Of a stretch of DNA of 54,469 bases, positions 48,512 to 54,469 are shown piece after piece. The stretch's first letter is position 1; every line of letters begins with the position of its first letter. Source of the DNA: Candidatus Kaiserbacteria bacterium (lineage in GTDB: Bacteria > Patescibacteriota > Minisyncoccia > Phycocordibacterales > JABAAK01). The DNA lies in contig JAPPJI010000002.1 in the NCBI GenBank assembly GCA_028820405.1, forward strand, positions 1 to 54,469, written 5' to 3'. A model generated the notes under the pieces. That model was not told where the DNA came from and did no database searches. It saw nothing but the letters and a program-made list of their open reading frames with translations. The position numbers and the translations under genes are program-made.

Positions 48512-48850
48512 ATGACACTGACAGAATCTTTGTTCTCGCTTTTGATTCGAGCGGGTGGTCTTATTTACATAATTTTGCCACACCTCGGAGGTTTTATTGT
48601 GACAGCGGGTTTACTTTGGTTTTTTGCTGCCTCCATCTATACCCTCAACACCAGCTCATTATTTCTCAAAAGCCCGCCTTCTTTCACAAGGAGAAAACAC
48701 CTCCGGCAGGCTCTTTTGTCCTCATTTATCTGTTTTGCTATTGTTTCAATGATGTTTGCAAAAAACTTATCAATAGGAGTTGCAATAATTCCCTTCTGGC
48801 TGGTAATTGAACTTGTGTTTTGGGTACTCAGCAGACCAGAGAGATACTAA
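48512..48850 (+). CDS. hypothetical membrane protein
   Basis: 112-aa ORF, ACGGGGAGGCGGTC upstream, three or four TM helices. Confidence 0.6.
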   Translation: MTLTESLFSLLIRAGGLIYIILPHLGGFIVTAGLLWFFAASIYTLNTSSLFLKSPPSFTRRKHLRQALLSSFICFAIVSMMFAKNLSIGVAIIPFWLVIELVFWVLSRPERY

Positions 48851-48893
48851 CACCCCCCCCCCGCAAAAATCTTTTTTGTGGGTTTGTGGGGGG

Positions 48894-49081
48894 TGTTTCA
48901 TGTGAAATATGTCGGATTTCTGGAATAAATTTCATGTGAAACCCCCTGTTTATACTACAAACACGCCGTTTTCTTTACCTGTAGAATGTTTCACATGAAA
49001 CTTTTTCCGATCTTTCACGTGAAAGATGGCTATTTTTAACAAAATATTTCACGTGAAAACCGCATGTCCTTTCACGTGAAA
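48894..49081. promoter_or_regulatory. cluster of six parS-like palindromes (TTTCAYRTGAAA)
   Basis: sites at 48894-48909, 48930-48941, 48987-49002, 49011-49026, 49047-49058, 49070-49081; compare the ParB site TGTTNCACGTGAAACA. Confidence 0.7.
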
Positions 49082-49148
49082 ACACAATCTGCTGTTTTAA
49101 TCTTATATTCTAAGAATTTTCTCCAAAACCTTGTACTACTCACTATTT

Positions 49149-49177
49149 TTGACATAAATCTATTTATATTGTATAAT
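49149..49177 (+). promoter_or_regulatory. near-consensus sigma70 promoter
   Basis: TTGACA-17 nt-TATAAT. Confidence 0.85.
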
Positions 49178-49216
49178 ATATACCATATCACCCCCACCAC
49201 ATACGGGAGATGTTCT

Positions 49217-49384
49217 ATGAAATCCTTGCTTTTAAGCCTCCTCATACTCATCAGTCTTGGTGTTTGGGGAGCAACGCTCCTGCCGGCATGGAAACTCTGT
49301 GTGATCTGGCTCATCACCAGTGTCAGTTTCACCACGATGTTTCTCATCTTCGCGGCATCAAATCACAAAACACCTTGCCGGTAA
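49217..49384 (+). CDS. 55-aa membrane protein MKSLLLSLLILISLGVWGATLLPAWKLCVIWLITSVSFTTMFLIFAASNHKTPCR
   Basis: consensus promoter and GGGAGATG upstream; stop codon lies in the terminator loop. Confidence 0.6.
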   Translation: MKSLLLSLLILISLGVWGATLLPAWKLCVIWLITSVSFTTMFLIFAASNHKTPCR

Positions 49385-49399
49385 CGGCAGGGTGTTTTT
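49367..49399 (+). terminator. intrinsic terminator
   Basis: AAAACACCTTGCCG-gtaa-CGGCAGGGTGTTTTT. Confidence 0.85.
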
Positions 49400-49407
49400 C
49401 TCACTAC

Positions 49408-49423
49408 TGTTTCACATGAAACA
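49408..49423. promoter_or_regulatory. isolated parS-like site TGTTTCACATGAAACA
   Basis: perfect 16-bp agreement with parS apart from the central CG>CA. Confidence 0.75.
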
Positions 49424-49457
49424 ATATTGATACTATTAAGTCAACATACCACTGTTT

Positions 49458-49760
49458 TTACGTCGCAATGTAGTGAATACCACGTACTGTTTTCACCAGA
49501 ACACCTTCTGATATGAGTTTTTCTCTCTTTTTATCAGGACCGCCGCCGTTGTATGTGCCGATGGTACCATCTGACCGAACAACGCGATGGCAGGGAACAA
49601 GTGTATCCCGATTACCCGCCATTATTGTTCCTACAGCCCGGTGTGCGCGGGGTGCCCCCGCCGCTTTCGCAACGGCAGCGTAGGTCATGACGGTTCCGCG
49701 GGGTATTGCAGCAACAACAGCACGAACACGGCGGGAAAATGGTTGTTCTGACGATTTCAT
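49458..49760 (-). CDS. MGMT-like O6-alkylguanine-DNA alkyltransferase domain
   Basis: IPRGTVMTYAAVAKAAG, AVGTIMAGNRDTLVPCHRVVRSDGTIG (PCHRV). Confidence 0.92.
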   Translation of the reverse strand: MKSSEQPFSRRVRAVVAAIPRGTVMTYAAVAKAAGAPRAHRAVGTIMAGNRDTLVPCHRVVRSDGTIGTYNGGGPDKKREKLISEGVLVKTVRGIHYIAT

Positions 49761-49774
49761 GAAAGGGATGTTGG

Positions 49775-49845
49775 TGCGGGTAGGGAGAATCGAACTCCCG
49801 TCTTAGCCATGGCAAGGCCACGTTCTACCACTAAACTATACCCGC
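49775..49845 (-). tRNA. tRNA-Gly(GCC)
   Basis: anticodon arm TGGCC-TTGCCAT-GGCTA; acceptor GCGGGTA/TACCCGC. Confidence 0.92.
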
Positions 49846-49961
49846 AGTATGAAAGGAATACGTTTTCAGTATATACTGCAGAAACAGTAACAACACCAGA
49901 AAAGGTGTGATACAGTGGTGGGGAAGGTGAGTAAGCACACTCACCACCACTCATAACGAGT

Positions 49962-51224
49962 ATGTTTGATGTAAAAGAGATTAAAAAAACAATCCAACAA
50001 ATAGCAGAATCAAGACAGCTCCCTGAGGCATCACTCTGGGAAGCAATTGAATCGGCATTTGCTGCTGCATATAAACGTGAGTACGGGAAGAGTGATCATG
50101 TTGTTCGTGCCAGAATCAACCCAGAAACAGGCGAGACGAGCTTTTTTCAAGTGAAGCAAGTGCTTGCACCAGAAGAGGTACTTCCAGAGGAAGAAATGGC
50201 AAAAGAAGAGGATGAGGAACGTGTTCGCTTTAACCCCGAACGACACATTATGATTGACGATGCACAACTGGTCCGCCAGGGAGTCCAATCTGGGGAAGAG
50301 CTGCTCTTTCCTCTTGAGTCAAAAACTGATTTCGGAAGAATTGCCGCCCAATCAGCACGACAGGCGGTGACGCAGAAGATTCATGAACTGGAGCAGTCCG
50401 CCGTTGCACAGGAATTTCAAGAAAAAGTCGGATTATTAGTGCACGGAAGGGTACAACGCATTGAGCGAGGTAACGTGTATGTTGATCTCGGCAGAACCGT
50501 TGCAATGCTTCCCTACGCTGAGCAAATTCGCGGCGAACGCTTCAAGCAGGGGAGCAACCTCCGTGCATATATTCTCTCTGTTGATATGACTGCACGACGG
50601 AGCGGGGGGTTCGTCACTCTTTCACGGGCAAACAAAAACTTTGTCATCCGGCTCTTTGAAGCTGAAGTCCCTGAACTTGCCGAAGGAACGTTGACCATTA
50701 AGGAAATTGCGAGAAACCCGGGCACCCGCACCAAAATTGCTGTTGAAAGTTCAGATCCGGCTATCGATCCTGTCGGAGCATTTGTCGGACAGCGTGGCGT
50801 CCGTGTTATGGCGGTAAAGAGTGAACTCAGCGGGGAGCAGATTGATATTATCAACTGGTCAGAGTCTGTAACTGATTTCATCGGCGACTCACTCCTACCG
50901 GCAGAAGTTAATCGTGTCGCAACCGACGAAGAAAAGAAAACTGCTCGCGTTGAATTACCGGAAAATCAAATCCCGATTGCTATCGGTCGTGGCGGTCAAA
51001 ACATCAGTCTCGCGGCACAACTTACCGGTTGGGAAATCACTATTGTTGATATTGACGGGGAAGAAATTGCCCGGTCAACAGCGGAAGGGGAGGTAAGTAT
51101 CCTTTCAAGCAATGAAGATCAAAACGAGGAACGGGAAAAAGACACTGCCGAAGAAAAAGAAGGGGAAACAGCGGAAGACGGAGAGAAGACGGAGGACGAA
51201 GCATCTTCAGAGGAAAAAGCCTAG
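49962..51224 (+). CDS. nusA: transcription termination/antitermination factor NusA with acidic tail
   Basis: N-terminal NusA domain, S1, DPVGAFVGQRGVRVMAVKSELSGEQIDIINWSE, KH2; acidic C-terminal tail. Confidence 0.94.
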   Translation: MFDVKEIKKTIQQIAESRQLPEASLWEAIESAFAAAYKREYGKSDHVVRARINPETGETSFFQVKQVLAPEEVLPEEEMAKEEDEERVRFNPERHIMIDDAQLVRQGVQSGEELLFPLESKTDFGRIAAQSARQAVTQKIHELEQSAVAQEFQEKVGLLVHGRVQRIERGNVYVDLGRTVAMLPYAEQIRGERFKQGSNLRAYILSVDMTARRSGGFVTLSRANKNFVIRLFEAEVPELAEGTLTIKEIARNPGTRTKIAVESSDPAIDPVGAFVGQRGVRVMAVKSELSGEQIDIINWSESVTDFIGDSLLPAEVNRVATDEEKKTARVELPENQIPIAIGRGGQNISLAAQLTGWEITIVDIDGEEIARSTAEGEVSILSSNEDQNEEREKDTAEEKEGETAEDGEKTEDEASSEEKA

Positions 51225-51274
51225 GTTGTATCAACATATTGCAAAAAAGGCAAGGGGACGGTAGTATAGAGCAC

Positions 51275-51811
51275 ATGAGTTTGTGGCACGATATTGATCC
51301 GGGGGACAGTGGTGGGGTTATGCACGCTATTATTGAAATACCTCGAGGATCGAAAAATAAGTACGAGATCGACAAAGACACCGGTATTATCGCCCTGGAC
51401 CGTGCCATGCACACTGCCCAAGACTATCCGGTTGATTATGGATTTGTTCCGCAAACGCTGTGGGATGACAACGATGCACTTGATGTCTGTATCCTCACCA
51501 CCTACCCGCTACACCCCGGTATTTTGGTACCGTTTCGACCGGTCGGCATCCTTCACATGAACGACAGTGGTGAAAGTGACGACAAACTCCTCGGTGTCCC
51601 GGCGGATGACCCTCGTTTTGATGAGGTACAGGATCTCAAGGATGTAAATACCCACACCATCAAAGAGATTCAACACTTTTTTGAAACGTACAAGCAATTG
51701 CAAGACAAAGCGGTAACATTGACCGGATCGGGCGGTGCAAAAGAGGCTCGTGAAGCGTTTGATCGGGCCCGAGCAATGTATCAGGAGAAGTTTCCTCAAA
51801 AAGGATCATGA
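51275..51811 (+). CDS. ppa: inorganic pyrophosphatase
   Basis: IIEIPRGSKNKYEIDKDTG, QDYPVDYGFVPQTLWDDNDALDVCIL. Confidence 0.95.
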   Translation: MSLWHDIDPGDSGGVMHAIIEIPRGSKNKYEIDKDTGIIALDRAMHTAQDYPVDYGFVPQTLWDDNDALDVCILTTYPLHPGILVPFRPVGILHMNDSGESDDKLLGVPADDPRFDEVQDLKDVNTHTIKEIQHFFETYKQLQDKAVTLTGSGGAKEAREAFDRARAMYQEKFPQKGS

Positions 51812-52446
51812 TCCACATGCACGAATACCACACCCGTCTGTCAGACACCTTGGTACTCTGGGTAACAACAATACTTCTTGCCGGTATCTGTACAGTACCG
51901 GTGCTGCGAGCCCTTGCTGACTCGGTCCAGCAGTGGGATATGCACACAACCATCATTGTCCCGGACAGCGCAAACCGTGACTATACCGCACTGCTCTCAT
52001 ACATCTTTTCGGTGAGCGAAGATCAGATTGATCAGGAGGCATCAGCATACATTCGTGATGTTGATGACTACCGATCCCGCGTTGCACGCGGCATTGTTGA
52101 GAACAAAAACCTTATCATCGCACTGTACGCCCTGACAGACGGTCTCCCGGAAGACCTGCAGGAGACTTATCAAAAACGAGTCCGTGACTTTGAAGACATT
52201 GCCGACAAACACCTTGAGAACATCGTCCGATATGTCAACAACGATACATTTCTCATCAAATCTGTCAGTGACGAGTACCAACTAGAACAGTACACCTTTT
52301 TCGAACAACTGACGCAGCTGCTCGGACAGTCAACAACTGTTGAAACGCTGTCAGATCTTCGAAAAGATTCATATCAACTCAGAATCGCACTCGCAAAACT
52401 GTATGAAAAGATGCGGTCATTTCAGAATAATCTTTTAACAATCTAA
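51808..52446 (+). CDS. hypothetical protein with N-terminal TM/signal anchor
   Basis: 212-aa helical ORF overlapping the ppa stop. Confidence 0.6.
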   Translation: MIHMHEYHTRLSDTLVLWVTTILLAGICTVPVLRALADSVQQWDMHTTIIVPDSANRDYTALLSYIFSVSEDQIDQEASAYIRDVDDYRSRVARGIVENKNLIIALYALTDGLPEDLQETYQKRVRDFEDIADKHLENIVRYVNNDTFLIKSVSDEYQLEQYTFFEQLTQLLGQSTTVETLSDLRKDSYQLRIALAKLYEKMRSFQNNLLTI

Positions 52447-52468
52447 CACACAAATAGTAATTCTGGTC

Positions 52469-53824
52469 TTATTCGTGTTCTGGGTTCATGTATCCAAGTT
52501 CTTTTAGTCGTGTATGTAAATACGCCATGTCCCTACCACCTTTTATACTATTACATGTCCCACAAAGTAACTGTATGTTTTCGGGCACATCTGGACCACC
52601 CCCTGATTTCGGAGTGATGTGATCGTCATTCATTATGTGAAGTGGTATATTCCAAAAACAGCCGTTACATAATGCATCTTGCTCAACATATAACCTCTGC
52701 CTCATCTCTTGCCTTGTCTCTTTTGCCCTCTTTCCAACATCTGTTCTTACCGGCGGATCAGTTCTTGAAATTGGATCATATGTATCAAACAAATTGGTTT
52801 CTTTTCTCATTCTATTTCGTACAAGAAAACGAGCCACGGGAGAAATGTCTATACCAACCCACCTCCTATTCAATTGCTCAGCGGCCACGAGGGCAGTGGC
52901 ACAGCCACAAAGTGGGTCAAGGACTATATCTCCCTCACCACTACTCGCTTTTATTATTCTGTGCATTAATTCCAGGGGTTTTTGAGTAGGGTATCCTGTT
53001 CGCTCTCCCGCTGCTGTTTTAGTGCCAAAGCCAAGTATGTCAGTCCAAATATTACCAACAGTTGCCTCAGCCTCATCAAGGTAGTACTTCTTGTATTTTT
53101 TACCAGTACTTGATACATGTATCAAACCTTTCTCTTCCATTTCCGAGATAGACTTTTCCGAATAGTCACCAAGCTGCACAGCCTTGTATTTTCTACCACT
53201 CTTTTCTGTGTAACGATATGCTTTTTTTTGTTTTTCAGACAGTTCGGCTGTAATCTGGTTAAACAAATATTCTTTTCCTTTTGAATAAAACAAAATGGTG
53301 TCGTGTGTTCGTGGAAACTGTTTAGATCCCTTCTTTGCACCTTTTCCTGGGATATCCCTTTGCCACACAATCTCATTTCTGAAATTGCCATGCCCAAACA
53401 CGCAGTCTAATATTGTTTTCAAATAATGACCTGCATGGTAATCACAATGCAGGTATATACTACCAGTTTCTTTTAATACTCTATGCATTTCGAACAAACG
53501 GGCAGTCATATATATGAGATATGACTTCATATCTTTTCCGAATGAAAACTCACTTGCTTCTATGACCTCATAAATGCAACGATTGTCTTTCTCTAAAGAG
53601 TTATGCCATGTGACATCTGTATCTCTCAACTTCCACATGTCATTAAACTCCGCCTTAACAACACCATCTCCCCCAAAGTCTGTGGGCAAGCCTCTATACT
53701 TAACATCACTCTTGAAAGGAGGGTCAAGATAGATTAGATCGATGCAATTACTGTTCATCCCCCTAATTATGTGAAGGTTGTCACGTACCCAAATCGTACC
53801 TTCCTTAAAATTAAGGGGGCTCAT
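52469..53824 (-). CDS. beta-class DNA methyltransferase fused to HNH nuclease (paralog of 848-2134)
   Basis: DLIYLDPPFKSDVKYRGLPTDFGGDGVVKAEF shared; DPLCGCATALVAAE; CNGCFWNIPLHIMNDDHITPKSGGG...LLCGTCNSIKG. Confidence 0.9.
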   Translation of the reverse strand: MSPLNFKEGTIWVRDNLHIIRGMNSNCIDLIYLDPPFKSDVKYRGLPTDFGGDGVVKAEFNDMWKLRDTDVTWHNSLEKDNRCIYEVIEASEFSFGKDMKSYLIYMTARLFEMHRVLKETGSIYLHCDYHAGHYLKTILDCVFGHGNFRNEIVWQRDIPGKGAKKGSKQFPRTHDTILFYSKGKEYLFNQITAELSEKQKKAYRYTEKSGRKYKAVQLGDYSEKSISEMEEKGLIHVSSTGKKYKKYYLDEAEATVGNIWTDILGFGTKTAAGERTGYPTQKPLELMHRIIKASSGEGDIVLDPLCGCATALVAAEQLNRRWVGIDISPVARFLVRNRMRKETNLFDTYDPISRTDPPVRTDVGKRAKETRQEMRQRLYVEQDALCNGCFWNIPLHIMNDDHITPKSGGGPDVPENIQLLCGTCNSIKGGRDMAYLHTRLKELGYMNPEHE

Positions 53825-53854
53825 GTATTTAGTATAGTATGCAAGAAACTTGGT

Positions 53855-54163
53855 CTAGGTTATTTTTTGTCCAAATAATGCAACCATATCGATAACCTTT
53901 GATGTGGAAAGTATGGACAGGAGGACAAAAACTGTGACATAAAGCCAATTCTTGATGAGATAATTTTTGATAATTTTTTCAACATTCTCCTCATTTTTTA
54001 CAAAGTATTCGTCGATAAGCGTATCAACCTCTCTCCCATACTCCCTACTTTCTTTCACCATATGCAACACTTGCTCTCCAACTCTATCCTCAAATTCCTC
54101 ATGTGCAACAAACGTCTTTCGTTGCTCATCAGTAATTGCTTCCTTTATATTACTCTTTGGCAT
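53855..54163 (-). CDS. small protein with C-terminal TM helix (module partner)
   Basis: 102 aa; charged helical N-terminus, NWLYVTVFVLLSILSTSKVIDMVALF. Confidence 0.65.
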   Translation of the reverse strand: MPKSNIKEAITDEQRKTFVAHEEFEDRVGEQVLHMVKESREYGREVDTLIDEYFVKNEENVEKIIKNYLIKNWLYVTVFVLLSILSTSKVIDMVALFGQKIT

Positions 54164-54371
54164 ACTTCATTTCGTCAGAAGGTGTGTATCTTTTAGAACC
54201 TACAGATAGTCCCTCTCCCTTTGATTGCTCCGCAACATCCAACAAAAAGGCGATCGTGTGTACAGCTCCTTTCATTCCATACTCTTTTGTAATTTTGTGA
54301 AGTTTGTCAAGGTGTCCGTTAGTAAACTCCACCTTAATGCCACTGTCCATGTCTTCTGATTTTATAACCAT
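54150..54371 (-). CDS. small RHH-like regulator (MVIKSEDMDSGIKVEFTNGHLDKLHKITKEYGMKGAVHTIAFLLDVAEQ...)
   Basis: 14-nt overlap with the downstream TM gene; similar to 343-513. Confidence 0.6.
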   Translation of the reverse strand: MVIKSEDMDSGIKVEFTNGHLDKLHKITKEYGMKGAVHTIAFLLDVAEQSKGEGLSVGSKRYTPSDEMKYAKE

Positions 54372-54469
54372 GACCCCAACATACCACAAAGGATGGCACA
54401 AACCACTCCAAAACCTGCCTAGCACCCTTGCGTAAAAGGTGGTATTGTGTGGTTATATGGACCATCGGT

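Noticed and set aside
48851-48863. C10 homopolymer suggesting phase variation
   Set aside because: It follows the stop codon and forms the arm of a terminator-like hairpin (AACACCCCCC...GGGGGGTGTT); no coding frame is affected.
1-54469. CRISPR array or rRNA operon
   Set aside because: No regularly spaced identical repeats and no rRNA-like sequence seen on either strand.
1-54469. UGA recoding (as in some CPR lineages)
   Set aside because: TGA serves as an ordinary stop (for example at 6565-6567 and 511-513) and conserved genes have no in-frame TGA.
1-54469. Closed circular element
   Set aside because: I see no terminal overlap between the first and last bases, and the window carries essential chromosomal genes.

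Overview
This 54.5 kb window is bacterial, compact and mostly ordinary housekeeping. It is probably from a Candidate Phyla Radiation/Patescibacteria genome. That is an inference from the class I LysRS, a lone Xer recombinase, a TrbL/VirB6-like polytopic protein next to a giant secreted protein, and the compact layout. Recognisable genes include pyk, leuS, ychF, rsmA, uvrD/pcrA, pnp, rpsO, a Xer recombinase, exoIII, cca, class I lysS, nusA, ppa, SOD, an MGMT-like gene, and a small type IV pilin/prepilin-peptidase cluster. There are eight tRNAs: Asp, Ala, Arg x2, Gly x2, Pro x2. I see no rRNA and no CRISPR. The accessory content is the notable part. (1) Near both ends sit paralogous three-gene modules: an RHH-like regulator, a C-terminally anchored membrane protein, and a beta-class DNA methyltransferase fused to an HNH nuclease. 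The two methyltransferases are nearly collinear except for a replaced central region, the likely specificity domain. (2) An EcoRI-type methyltransferase plus DUF262-HNH restriction island, again next to a soluble/membrane gene pair, is flanked by an imperfect 31-bp inverted repeat. (3) A cluster of at least seven parS-like TTTCAYRTGAAA palindromes lies at 48.9-49.4 kb with no parAB nearby. (4) A 2121-aa exported protein carries degenerate J-domain-like segments lacking HPD, FN3 domains each with a Cys pair, and a 10x heptapeptide P-x-F-x-F repeat. It sits beside a TrbL-like membrane protein and a TM/Ca-loop protein. (5) A promoter-to-terminator structured RNA candidate lies just upstream of rpsO. 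(6) Several promoter/terminator-bounded tiny membrane-protein cassettes are present. All calls come from reading the sequence; no searches were run.
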